Positions 16,040 through 23,848 of a DNA stretch of 40,901 bases are shown here, one piece after another. Position numbers and translations under genes: made by a program. The notes under the pieces were generated by a model. That model ran no database searches. It was given only the letters and a program-made list of their open reading frames with translations, and was not told where the DNA came from. Source of the DNA: Paludibacteraceae bacterium (lineage in GTDB: Bacteria; Bacteroidota; Bacteroidia; Bacteroidales; Paludibacteraceae); contig JAFYZR010000056.1 of NCBI GenBank assembly GCA_017557345.1, positions 1 to 40,901 of the forward strand, in the 5' to 3' direction. Numbering within the stretch: the stretch's first letter is position 1; every line of letters begins with the position of its first letter.

Positions 16040-16624
16040 TTATTCATCTACTTGGCGAATAATATCATCGCAAAGATTCAAAACGCGTCTGTGCATGCCA
16101 TAGCCGATAACAAAACCTATACTGCAGGACACTAGCAGAACAGCAACTACCGCGATACGTGCTGTCAGCGATGAGTCGCTATAGATCGTATGGCCGAAGA
16201 GGATATCGATTGCAAAACCGAGAACCATGACGATACTCAGCACAATACCTTGCCAGAGCCAGTCGATATAATCTTGTTTGAGTCGTTTTGCGGCCAGAGC
16301 TACGGTACGCAGATCGTCCGTCAGCACGTTTTTCGTCGCCATACGATGATGGATGCGATAAGTCACTATCATGCAATAGATCATAATAAGCACTACACCA
16401 CCGATCAGCCACCATGAGAAACCGCATTGATGGAATGCCCATACACCAAACGTGAGCACATATAGCGCACAAGCGGCAGTTACCCAAGCGCGGCGATGAA
16501 TACTCTTCACTTTGCTGCGCATCGCTTCACGCAACAGACGGTCGTTTACTATCTGTTCCTTACGGAGAGTCTCTTTGAGGAGAGCCATTTGCTCTCGCAT
16601 GTCTTGTAATTCATTCGTTTCCAT
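16040..16624 (-). CDS. Four-helix membrane protein encoded next to an ECF sigma factor
   Basis: A 194-residue protein I do not recognise by family. Residues 1-45 are charged and probably helical and cytoplasmic (EQMALLKETLRKEQIV), followed by two hydrophobic helices (about 48-90), a basic, soluble middle (92-118: RTVALAAKRLKQDYIDWLWQ), two more helices (about 121-175) and a short acidic tail. It begins 3 nt after the sigma factor stop, so the two are translationally linked. The position is where an anti-sigma factor is expected, but there is no zinc-binding HxxxCxxC motif or DUF4974-type FecR domain. The N-terminal cytoplasmic helix could bind the sigma factor; that is a guess from position only. 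Confidence 0.8.
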   Translation of the reverse strand: METNELQDMREQMALLKETLRKEQIVNDRLLREAMRSKVKSIHRRAWVTAACALYVLTFGVWAFHQCGFSWWLIGGVVLIMIYCMIVTYRIHHRMATKNVLTDDLRTVALAAKRLKQDYIDWLWQGIVLSIVMVLGFAIDILFGHTIYSDSSLTARIAVVAVLLVSCSIGFVIGYGMHRRVLNLCDDIIRQVDE

Positions 16625-16627
16625 AAT

Positions 16628-17131
16628 TCATTGCATTTGTTTGAGTTGGTCTTTAATTCGCACCAGTTTGACGGAAAGATTCTTCACCGAGATACCCACT
16701 ACTGCAGCTATCTCTTCGTAACTCAGGTCTTCGAGCCAGAGAAGGATAATCGCGCGATCAATAACATCCAACTTCTGAATTCGGTCATGTAACTGCCGTA
16801 TCTGAACGGCCGAATGGCTGTTGTCTCGATACAGGTTTTGTTCCATAGATAACTCCGCATGCCTAAGCGCGGATTTCTTCTTGCGGTCGGCTGACAGACA
16901 GGTATTCAGCGCCACGCGATAAATCCATGTCTCAGGTTTCGCTTCATGGCGGAATGAATCCAGGCCTTGCCATAAGTTCACAAGCGTATCTTGGAACAGA
17001 TCTGCCACTTCATCCTCATCTTGAGAGAACATATAACAAACGGTATAAATCGTCTGTTTATGATCTCGCACAAGGTTGGCAAAATCTCGTTCTCGAGACT
17101 GCTTTGTTTCGTTTATACTTTCTGTTTTCAT
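16628..17131 (-). CDS. ECF-subfamily RNA polymerase sigma factor
   Basis: A 167-residue sigma-70 family protein with only regions 2 and 4. Region 2 (about 19-90) includes DEVADLFQDTLVNLWQGLDSF and the WIYRVALNTCLSADRKKK segment that contacts the -10 element. Region 4 (about 108-163) has the helix-turn-helix LEDLSYEEIAAVVGISVKNLSVKLVRIKDQL. Such factors in Bacteroidota direct RNA polymerase to a few envelope genes in response to a surface signal. The probable regulon starts with its own operon: a membrane protein 3 nt downstream and a beta-barrel receptor-like protein. A standard housekeeping promoter lies about 70 bp upstream. Confidence 0.93.
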   Translation of the reverse strand: MKTESINETKQSRERDFANLVRDHKQTIYTVCYMFSQDEDEVADLFQDTLVNLWQGLDSFRHEAKPETWIYRVALNTCLSADRKKKSALRHAELSMEQNLYRDNSHSAVQIRQLHDRIQKLDVIDRAIILLWLEDLSYEEIAAVVGISVKNLSVKLVRIKDQLKQMQ

Positions 17132-17198
17132 CTGATGTTTTTTACCCGTTAGACGCAGATGAACTACGAAAAACTACAGTAAAATGCAAAAAATCGTG

Positions 17199-17229
17199 CA
17201 AAGATAGTATTTTTTTTTAATATATGCAA
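17199..17229 (-). promoter_or_regulatory. Promoter for the ECF sigma operon
   Basis: On the minus strand TTG (17229-17227), followed by CATAT, and TATCTTTG (17206-17199) are 20 bp apart. It lies 68-98 bp upstream of the sigma factor ATG. Confidence 0.85.
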
Positions 17230-17277
17230 ACAAAAGCGAAAAAAGGACACATTTCTCCTTTTTATATCAACTCTCAG

Positions 17278-17302
17278 GTATTATATACGTAGTATATAAT
17301 AC
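17278..17302. promoter_or_regulatory. Perfect 25-bp palindrome, candidate operator
   Basis: GTATTATATAC (17278-17288) and GTATATAATAC (17292-17302) are exact reverse complements separated by GTA. A dyad of this length and symmetry is unlikely by chance even in AT-rich DNA and would suit a dimeric repressor or activator. It lies about 50 bp upstream of the sigma-operon -33 box and 190 bp upstream of the amylase promoter. Confidence 0.6.
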
Positions 17303-17322
17303 TAACGAAATTACATGCAAAA

Positions 17323-17388
17323 ATTAGTGCGTGATAAGTGTGTGATAAGTGCGCTATTAGTGCGCAATAAGTGCGTTATTTTCGGTAT
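17323..17388. repeat. Six 11-bp tandem units (ATAAGTGCGTG type)
   Basis: Units ATTAGTGCGTG, ATAAGTGTGTG, ATAAGTGCGCT, ATTAGTGCGCA, ATAAGTGCGTT and ATTTTCGGTAT follow in exact 11-bp register. The last unit shares the TCGGTAT core with the tract at 23739-23815. Confidence 0.85.
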
Positions 17389-17453
17389 TAAGTAAATGGC
17401 AAAAGGCACAAAAAAGCGCCTGCCAACCAAACGCTAATCGCCTTTAATCTATA

Positions 17454-17474
17454 AACTTTTAACTTTTAACTGAA
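17454..17474. repeat. Three AACTTTT-type heptamers
   Basis: AACTTTT, AACTTTT and AACTGAA in tandem, about 20 bp upstream of the amylase -33 box. A short member of the 7-bp repeat class found elsewhere in the window. Confidence 0.6.
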
Positions 17475-17490
17475 AATTTGTAAAATTTTC
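17472..17490 (+). promoter_or_regulatory. 8-bp inverted repeat abutting the amylase promoter
   Basis: GAAAATTT and AAATTTTC, exact reverse complements separated by GTA, end immediately before the -33 TTG at 17491. Position and symmetry fit a regulator binding site for the alpha-glucan operon; the AT content makes chance possible. Confidence 0.4.
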
Positions 17491-17521
17491 TTGCATATGT
17501 CATTTTTTTTTTATAATTTTG
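17491..17521 (+). promoter_or_regulatory. Promoter for the GH13 operon
   Basis: TTG (17491-17493), then CATATGTCA and a T-run, then TAATTTTG (17514-17521); the spacing is 20 bp. The first ATG is 20 bp further on, so the leader is short. From -33 to -7 it is almost the same sequence as the gdhA and fbp promoters. Confidence 0.88.
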
Positions 17522-17541
17522 CAGCGCAAAATATGTGAACC

Positions 17542-19593
17542 ATGAAAAAGTACTTTATTCTATTTGCCTTTTGCTTGAGTTTAGCAGGTTGTCAGCGTGG
17601 AGGATTTATTGCATCTTCCATTGCCAGTTCAAACCCGATCATGCCTATCCGCATGGCAAGTGACACGCAGCATGTGGTGCTGACGGACTATGTCCCGTTG
17701 TTATTTGCCGACACGTCGGTTTGGTACAAGCAGTTATGGATCTCCGCCGAACCGTTGGAGTGCATCAATCTCGTTGGAACGCCTAATGTTGTCCGCGAGT
17801 TGGATCTCATCAATCACGACCGTTCGATTCACGCGCTCAGGTTCATTGACCATAAAGGCAGTTTTGCCATTCCTGTGTTGCCGAACAAGCCCGTTCGCCA
17901 GGCATTGGTATCGTTAGGTTACAAAAACGGCCTGTTACGCGTTGGTTTCACACAAGAAGTGTCGAATCCGAGTTTCGAGGCATATATACAGAATTACCTG
18001 ATCGATCACAGCTTATGGAATGCGAATGATGATGGCACCTGGACGCTGGATATAGCGAGCTTAGCGGTTAGCGGATTTGAGTTCAGCGGACGTTCGTTCT
18101 TGCGTATCTTTGCAGAAGATGAGACGTATCTTTACAACGACCTGTTACTGCCTTTGCAGGACGGCCGTATCATCACCAATCCATCGCAGCTGAACCGTCA
18201 CGACCAGCAAGCACAAGTGTTATATTCCGTGCTCATAGACCGTTTCTTCGACGGTAACACCGCAAATGATTGGAAACTGAATAGTCCGGAAGTGCTGGAT
18301 ATAGTGGATTATCAAGGCGGCGACTTGGCGGGTATCACAAAGAAGATTAGCGAAGGATATTTCGATTCGTTAGGCGTAAACACGCTGTGGATCAGTCCGA
18401 TCACGCAAAATCCTTGGGACGCGTGGGGATTGTATCCTTTCCCGAACGGCAATAAATACGATTCTACAAAAACATACACGAAATTCAGCGGTTACCACGG
18501 CTATTGGCCTATTTTTGCAACCAAGTTAGATGACCGTTTCGGTACGCCGGCCGAGTTGCGCTCCTTATTAGATAGCGCGCACGCGCATGAGATGAACGTG
18601 GTGCTGGATTACGTGGCAAATCACATGCATATCAACTCGCCGACGTTGCAGGAACACCCCGATTGGCATACCGACTCTCTCCTGCCGGACGGAAGGCGTA
18701 ATTTCGAACTGTGGGACGAAGCGCGCTTGACGACTTGGTTCGACAAACATATCCCGACGCTGGATCTGGAGCGCGAGGAAGTATGCGAGGCGATGACAGA
18801 TAGTGCGCTGTACTGGCTGGAAAACTACGAATTAGACGGCTATCGTCATGATGCATGCAAGCATATTCCGGAAGGATACTGGCGTATGTTAGGACAGAAG
18901 ATAGCCAAACGTTGGCCGGGAAGACCGATATGGATGATTGGCGAGACATACGGCAGTCCTGAACTGATCGGCAGTTACGTGAAACCGGGAATGCTGAATG
19001 CACAGTTTGACTTCAATGTCTATTTCACCACCCGCGAGGCTATTTGCGGAGCGAAAGGAATGGACGAAGTGATGAATAACGAGTTGACTTCTCTCCGCAC
19101 TTATGGTGCGCATCATACGATGGGTAACATCAGCGGCAACCACGACCAGATACGTTTTGCGTCCATTGCAGGCGGAGCTATCGACCTGTACGCTTATGGC
19201 AAAGAGGAAGGATGGACGCAAGAGATTGGCATCGGAGATGCAGAAAAAGCATACAAGCGTGCCTTACTGTTGGAGGTTTTGAACATGACGTTACCCGGTG
19301 TGCCGTGTATCTATCAAGGCGATGAGTATGGAGAAGTGGGAGGAAACGACCCGGACAACAGACATATGATGCGCTTTGACAACCTTAACGAGAACGAGCA
19401 ACAAATGCGGCAAACCGTGGCAGAACTGATACACCTGCGCCGCCACTCTATGCCGCTGCTGTACGGCGATTTCATTCCGCTGGAGAGCACACCGGACGAG
19501 ATAAGTTTCGAACGTGTGTATTTAGGTGAAAAAGTGCGGGTGACCATCAACCGCAAGAAACTGACTTACGAAATTAATAACTTTAAAATTTAA
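17542..19593 (+). CDS. GH13 alpha-amylase-family lipoprotein with N-terminal domain
   Basis: A 683-residue lipoprotein (L-A-G-C17). Residues about 30-205 form a beta-rich N-terminal region resembling the extra domain of cyclomaltodextrinase/neopullulanase-type enzymes, followed by the catalytic barrel. All four GH13 regions are present: LDYVANH (355-361), GYRHDACKH with nucleophile D437, the acid/base E468 in GETYG, and NHD with D535. It should cleave alpha-1,4 links in starch-like or maltooligosaccharide substrates from the cell surface or periplasm. The gene shares a promoter with a second GH13 lipoprotein 5 nt downstream. I see no SusC/SusD pair nearby. The exact substrate cannot be told. 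Confidence 0.92.
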   Translation: MKKYFILFAFCLSLAGCQRGGFIASSIASSNPIMPIRMASDTQHVVLTDYVPLLFADTSVWYKQLWISAEPLECINLVGTPNVVRELDLINHDRSIHALRFIDHKGSFAIPVLPNKPVRQALVSLGYKNGLLRVGFTQEVSNPSFEAYIQNYLIDHSLWNANDDGTWTLDIASLAVSGFEFSGRSFLRIFAEDETYLYNDLLLPLQDGRIITNPSQLNRHDQQAQVLYSVLIDRFFDGNTANDWKLNSPEVLDIVDYQGGDLAGITKKISEGYFDSLGVNTLWISPITQNPWDAWGLYPFPNGNKYDSTKTYTKFSGYHGYWPIFATKLDDRFGTPAELRSLLDSAHAHEMNVVLDYVANHMHINSPTLQEHPDWHTDSLLPDGRRNFELWDEARLTTWFDKHIPTLDLEREEVCEAMTDSALYWLENYELDGYRHDACKHIPEGYWRMLGQKIAKRWPGRPIWMIGETYGSPELIGSYVKPGMLNAQFDFNVYFTTREAICGAKGMDEVMNNELTSLRTYGAHHTMGNISGNHDQIRFASIAGGAIDLYAYGKEEGWTQEIGIGDAEKAYKRALLLEVLNMTLPGVPCIYQGDEYGEVGGNDPDNRHMMRFDNLNENEQQMRQTVAELIHLRRHSMPLLYGDFIPLESTPDEISFERVYLGEKVRVTINRKKLTYEINNFKI

Positions 19594-19598
19594 TATTT

Positions 19599-20939
19599 AT
19601 GAGAAAATTTATCTTTATGGCGCTGGCAGCGATGATGCTTGCCGGTTGCGCACAACAAGAGTTACGTCACCCCAAATGGGCTTATGATGCTACAATCTAT
19701 GAATTGAACACTCGTCAGGCTACGCCTGAAGGTACTTTTGCTGCCGCAGAAGAATTGCTCCCTACCCTTCGCGAAAATGGTATTGACATCATTTGGGTGA
19801 TGCCTTGCCAACCGATTGGCAAGATTACCCGCAAAGGCTCGCTGGGTAGTTACTATTCCATCATCGACTATTGCGCTATTAACCCGGAATTCGGTACGCG
19901 TGAGGACTTTGAGCATTTCCTTGCTAAAGCGCATAAGTTAGGATTTAAGGTTATCCTGGACTGGGTTGCAAACCATACTGCGCCGGATAGCGAATGGACA
20001 AAGAACGAAGGATGGCACTATCGTGATAGCCTCGGCAATCTGATGGTACAATACGATTGGACGGACATCAGCAAACTGAATTATGATAATCAGGAGATGC
20101 GCGAAGAAATGCTGAAAGCCATGCATTGGTGGATGGACGAGATTGGTATTGATGGTTTCCGATGCGACGTTGCAGGCGAAGTGCCGACAGACTTCTGGAA
20201 CTGGGCAATGGCTGACCTTCGTCAAACACATCCGCATATGTTTACGCTGGCTGAGGATGAGGATAAAGCGCAAGAACTGACCGAGAGTGCATTCGATATG
20301 TATTACGGTTGGAGTCTGCACCACCTGATGAATGGTGTAGCACAAGGCAAAAACACCGTAGATGACCTGTGGGCTAACTTTGCTAAAGCAGACAGCACTA
20401 TTCGTCCGGAGGCTATCCGCATGAACTTCATCTCCAATCACGACGAGAATAGCTGGAATGGCACGGAGCAGGAACGCATGGGTAATGCGATACCTCTCTT
20501 CCAGGCTTTCTGTTATATCGTTCCGGGCATGCCGATGATCTACACAGGGCAGATAAGCGGAAACCACCATCGTCTGGCATTCTTTGAGAAAGACCTTATT
20601 GATACCGACAAGAAATTTGCCGAAGGTGAGTTATATAAGAAGCTGAACGGCTTGCGTGAGCGCAACAAAGCGCTATTCTCGCCGGAAGTAGGGGCTCCTA
20701 TGCTGCGCATTCCTGCAGATAACCCAAACATCTTCGCTTGTGTGCGTCAGAAAGAAGGCAAATGGCACACGAATACCGTGATTGCCGTAATGAACATGAG
20801 CGATAAAAAGCAAACGGTAACGCTTGACCTCACGGGCTATGAAGGAACTTATAAATGCCAATGTGGAAGAGAGCATGAGTTAGAGACAACTGCAACTTTC
20901 AAACTCAAACCCTGGGGCTTTAAGATCTTTGAGAGATAA
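19599..20939 (+). CDS. GH13 alpha-amylase lipoprotein, compact
   Basis: A 446-residue lipoprotein (L-A-G-C17) with a GH13 barrel starting almost at once after the lipid anchor. Regions: I LDWVANH (D121, H126), II GFRCDVAGE with nucleophile D190, III LAEDE with E219, IV NHDENSW with D282. A small C-terminal beta-domain begins near 375. The shorter form and region II (GFRCDVAGE) resemble Bacteroidota alpha-amylases that act on malto-oligosaccharides; this is a family-level impression. Encoded 5 nt after the larger GH13 gene and ended by a strong terminator, so the two form a two-gene operon with complementary cleavage. Confidence 0.92.
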   Translation: MRKFIFMALAAMMLAGCAQQELRHPKWAYDATIYELNTRQATPEGTFAAAEELLPTLRENGIDIIWVMPCQPIGKITRKGSLGSYYSIIDYCAINPEFGTREDFEHFLAKAHKLGFKVILDWVANHTAPDSEWTKNEGWHYRDSLGNLMVQYDWTDISKLNYDNQEMREEMLKAMHWWMDEIGIDGFRCDVAGEVPTDFWNWAMADLRQTHPHMFTLAEDEDKAQELTESAFDMYYGWSLHHLMNGVAQGKNTVDDLWANFAKADSTIRPEAIRMNFISNHDENSWNGTEQERMGNAIPLFQAFCYIVPGMPMIYTGQISGNHHRLAFFEKDLIDTDKKFAEGELYKKLNGLRERNKALFSPEVGAPMLRIPADNPNIFACVRQKEGKWHTNTVIAVMNMSDKKQTVTLDLTGYEGTYKCQCGREHELETTATFKLKPWGFKIFER

Positions 20940-20952
20940 CATCTAACATACT

Positions 20953-20981
20953 AAAAAATCCCGCGATTTGCGGGATTTTTT
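20953..20981. terminator. Bidirectional terminator between GH13 operon and fabG
   Basis: AAAAAATCCCGC (20953-20964), loop GATTT, GCGGGATTTTTT (20970-20981): a perfect 12-bp stem with A-runs and T-runs on both sides, so it serves both converging transcripts. The right arm overlaps the fabG stop codon. Confidence 0.93.
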
Positions 20982-21720
20982 ATGCCATAGCTCCGTTGAC
21001 TTGTATCACTTGTCCGGAGACATAAGAAGAAAGGTCGCTCGCTAAGAAAAGGGCGACTTTTGCCACTTCTTCCGGCTCACCGCCACGACGCATCGGAATC
21101 ATCGAGACAAACTGCTTAAGCGTCTCTTCATTAAGCGCCTTGGTCATATCTGTGAGAATGAACCCTGGGGCGATTGCATTCGCACGCACGCCACGACTGC
21201 CCAGCTCTTTAGCTACAGACTTCGTTAACGCTATAATACCGGCTTTAGAGGCCGCATAATTGGCTTGTCCGGCATTTCCGTTAATTCCCACAACGGAACT
21301 CAGCGAAATGATAGAGCCGCTCCGCTGACGCATCATCACGGGTGTCACAGCATGCGTAAAATTAAAAGCAGATTTGAGATTAACTTGTATCACTTGATCC
21401 CATTGTGCCTCAGTCATGCGCATAATGAGTGTGTCACGCGTTATACCGGCGTTATTGACCAATATATCCAGTTGACCGAAATCTGCCACTACTTGCTCAA
21501 CTACTTTATGCGCCGCCTCAAAATCCGCTGCGTTACTCGCGTAAAACTGTACTTTCACGCCTATAGCAGCTATCTCATCGCGTGTCGCCTGAGCTTGATC
21601 ATTCAACTCCAGATCCGTAAAGGCAATATTTGCCCCTTCGCGCGCAAAAGCAAGGGCTATCTGCTTTCCTATTCCCCGTGCGGCACCGGTGATTAGCGCC
21701 ACTTTATTATCTAATAACAT
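20980..21720 (-). CDS. fabG: 3-oxoacyl-[ACP] reductase
   Basis: Short-chain dehydrogenase of 246 residues. NADPH-binding TGAARGIG (11-18), NNAGITRD, catalytic Ser in the SLSSVVG stretch, YAASK with catalytic Tyr and Lys, and the FabG-typical PGFILTDMT and C-terminal YVSGQVIQVNGAMA. It reduces 3-ketoacyl-ACP in each round of fatty-acid elongation. Other SDRs can look alike, but the NAGITRD and GNAGQANYAASKAG stretches are typical of FabG. It is the last gene of a minus-strand run, 5 nt after lptC. Confidence 0.92.
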   Translation of the reverse strand: MLLDNKVALITGAARGIGKQIALAFAREGANIAFTDLELNDQAQATRDEIAAIGVKVQFYASNAADFEAAHKVVEQVVADFGQLDILVNNAGITRDTLIMRMTEAQWDQVIQVNLKSAFNFTHAVTPVMMRQRSGSIISLSSVVGINGNAGQANYAASKAGIIALTKSVAKELGSRGVRANAIAPGFILTDMTKALNEETLKQFVSMIPMRRGGEPEEVAKVALFLASDLSSYVSGQVIQVNGAMA

Positions 21721-21725
21721 ACGCT

Positions 21726-22295
21726 TTATTCCTCTTCTTTTATAGGGAAGACTCCCGTCGGATTTTTAATGGTATATTTGCTCATTTCTTCGTTTGACTC
21801 AAACCCTACTCCTTCTATGATACTGGTCTCGCGAGTAATATGTATCACGGAATCGGAGTAAACTCGATGAGTCTGTTGATTCCAATTCAGATTAGGCGTA
21901 TCGAATTGTTCTCCCTTGCGATTCAAAGCATGCACGTTGCCCTTTAGAATCCATATTTGTTTTGTCTCGTTATAGTATGCATAATCAGATTTGAGCGATG
22001 CCTGAACTGTCAGATCTTCGTCAAACTGCTCGAGATAAACACCTTTCGGGAATTCCTGAAATGGATCTTTGGTCTTATCATAAACAAGCCAAAGAGGCGT
22101 CTCAATACGATACCTCGTCACGCCCGAGTCGGAAATCAGCGTCATCACACTATCTGTCACCAACACCGGGATTTGCTCGCGTGGCTTGTCCTCTTGGACC
22201 TCCATCATCGATTCATGATGGCAAGCGGCAAAAAGCATAGCGAGCGCCACAAAAGCACTCGCTATGAAAACCTTATCGAATAGCGGTCGTCTCAC
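21726..22295 (-). CDS. lptC: LPS export ABC transporter periplasmic protein LptC
   Basis: A 189-residue protein with an N-terminal hydrophobic segment ending A-A-C25, so probably lipid-anchored, followed by the LptC-type beta-jellyroll (TLISDSGVTRYRIETPLWLVYD, YNETKQIWILKGNVHALN, GEQFDTPNLNWNQQTHRVYSD). In the Lpt bridge it accepts lipopolysaccharide from the LptB2FG transporter and passes it to LptA. Most LptC proteins keep an uncleaved helix; Bacteroidota forms often carry a lipobox. The start is GTG at 22295, the only codon that preserves the signal, and it overlaps the preceding TPR gene by 23 nt, indicating coupled translation. Confidence 0.88.
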   Translation of the reverse strand: MRRPLFDKVFIASAFVALAMLFAACHHESMMEVQEDKPREQIPVLVTDSVMTLISDSGVTRYRIETPLWLVYDKTKDPFQEFPKGVYLEQFDEDLTVQASLKSDYAYYNETKQIWILKGNVHALNRKGEQFDTPNLNWNQQTHRVYSDSVIHITRETSIIEGVGFESNEEMSKYTIKNPTGVFPIKEEE

Positions 22296-23700
22296 CTATC
22301 CAACCTCCTACGTAGAACGTGGATCCCGAGAACTCACCCGGCAGGTCGAAACGTTCCTCTTTCGTCGGATAATACTTGCTGTACGAAGAAATATATTCAT
22401 TAGCTGTCGCCTCAACAGACGGGTCTACTTGTTTCGCTTTCACGAATTTATCAACTGCAGCCCAATAAACGGTCTTATTGAGGATTGCGCCCTTTGCATC
22501 ATTTGGGTACGGACGGCTTGCTGCATAAGCCATACCGATGATGATGTAACAACGACCCTGGCCTTTGTTGATGCCCAGACCGGTCAGCGTTGCAATCGAT
22601 GCTTGAGCATACTTACGAGCCTCAGGATACTTCTTCAGGTTGGCGAAGCAATAAACGGCTGCATTGTACTGATAGTCAGCAACGTCCTCTAGCGCATCTT
22701 CTACCATTGCTAGCTTGATAGCTTGGTCATAGTATGCAATAGCTTGCTCATAGTCGCCTTTTTTGGCTGCCATGGAAGCGCAACCTGCTGCAGACTCTTG
22801 CGTCGGTTGCAGTTTATGAGCTGCCTCGCATGCTGCGAAATAAACATCGCTCTCCGTGCAACGTACACGCTTGTACAGTTTGGCTATTTTCTGCAACATA
22901 TCCAGATTTTGCAGGTTATCTTGAACGGCCGCTGCATAGATATCATCCAATTTCGAGCAATCAGCGGCTCCGGAGATAGCAAAGATATTATCTACATAGT
23001 CTTTCTGCTTGCCTGCAATCTCTGCATTCTTGTTATTGGCATTCGTTGCTTGCTCGTTAAGGGCATTACTTGCCAACTCATAGTCTGCGATGAACTGCTC
23101 TGCGCGACCATTTGGATCTTGCTTATAGAGCGCATAAGAAACGTCAACTAATTTAACCAGAACCATGATCTTGCTGTTGGAACCCATTCCTGCTGCCGAT
23201 GCTTGCAGACATTCGCGTGCCTCTGCCAGTTTGGTGTCGCCAAAGAAATCAAGGTATGCCAAACCTTTTTCGCCTAAGATATAAGCCTTTGGATATTTCG
23301 GATCATTACCGAAATATTTGATACGCTTGTCTTGCATCTCGATAGCCAGTTTAGCTAAACGCTCTTTCTCTGCCGGATCGGAAGCTGCCTGATACAATGC
23401 CTCAACAATCTTTGCGCCATCGGAATAGATTGACTTGTTTGCGTTAGGACAAGTGGTATATACTTCCCACCATGGCTCGTACGCATCAGCATACATCTTG
23501 TTCTTTACGGACTCATGGAAAAGCGATACATTGACTACGCATTCCTCGGTAATAACTGGCTCTGCCTCTTCTTCAAGAGCTTGTGCCTTTGCTTCGGATG
23601 GTACTTCTACTGCCAATTCTGCCTTCTTGGGCTTCTTTGCGCAAGCCAGAGCCGGTACGGCTACTGCCAACGCTAATACAACTAATGTTCTGATTTTCAT
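22273..23700 (-). CDS. Periplasmic tetratricopeptide-repeat protein
   Basis: A 475-residue protein with a signal peptide (1-19 or 20; PALAC could be a weak lipobox or a type I site), a Lys/Glu/Ala-rich linker (about 20-50), and helical repeats through most of the rest. TPR-like units are clearest near 315-400 (GDYEQAIAYYDQAIKLA, YPEARKYAQASIATL). TPR proteins act as scaffolds for complexes, and a similar gene next to lptC and an outer-membrane protein is a recurrent Bacteroidota arrangement, suggesting an envelope-assembly role; nothing here proves it. It precedes lptC with overlap and follows the beta-barrel gene after a 148-bp gap filled by 11-bp repeats. Confidence 0.82.
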   Translation of the reverse strand: MKIRTLVVLALAVAVPALACAKKPKKAELAVEVPSEAKAQALEEEAEPVITEECVVNVSLFHESVKNKMYADAYEPWWEVYTTCPNANKSIYSDGAKIVEALYQAASDPAEKERLAKLAIEMQDKRIKYFGNDPKYPKAYILGEKGLAYLDFFGDTKLAEARECLQASAAGMGSNSKIMVLVKLVDVSYALYKQDPNGRAEQFIADYELASNALNEQATNANNKNAEIAGKQKDYVDNIFAISGAADCSKLDDIYAAAVQDNLQNLDMLQKIAKLYKRVRCTESDVYFAACEAAHKLQPTQESAAGCASMAAKKGDYEQAIAYYDQAIKLAMVEDALEDVADYQYNAAVYCFANLKKYPEARKYAQASIATLTGLGINKGQGRCYIIIGMAYAASRPYPNDAKGAILNKTVYWAAVDKFVKAKQVDPSVEATANEYISSYSKYYPTKEERFDLPGEFSGSTFYVGGWIGETTAIR

Positions 23701-23738
23701 AATGCTTTATATTTTAAAAGTTCAAATTAGCTAACCTT

Positions 23739-23815
23739 ATTAATCGGTTGTCGATCGGTATCTTATCGGTATCTTCTCGGTATTAAGTCGAGGTTTTATC
23801 GGTAGATTATCCTTA
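23739..23815. repeat. Seven 11-bp tandem units (TCTTATCGGTA type)
   Basis: Seven 11-bp units in exact register, including GTCGATCGGTA, TCTTATCGGTA, TCTTCTCGGTA and TTTTATCGGTA, fill half of the gap between the TPR and outer-membrane protein genes. Cores TCGGTA and TCGAGG recur at 28195-28249. No TAnnTTTG promoter is visible, so the tract is probably transcribed within the operon. Confidence 0.88.
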
Positions 23816-23848
23816 TTTTGTTTCTCATCTCACAAATCCCGTGCCAAA

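Larger units (their letters stand above)
17132..17541. other. 410-bp divergent intergenic region between sigma and amylase operons
   Basis: This gap holds no gene. From left to right I see the sigma promoter (17199-17229), a perfect 25-bp palindrome (17278-17302), six 11-bp tandem units (17323-17388), three AACTTTT-type heptamers (17454-17474), an 8-bp inverted repeat (17472-17490) and the amylase promoter (17491-17521). The stretch 17389-17453 shows only a weak GGC/GCC hairpin. Confidence 0.85.
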
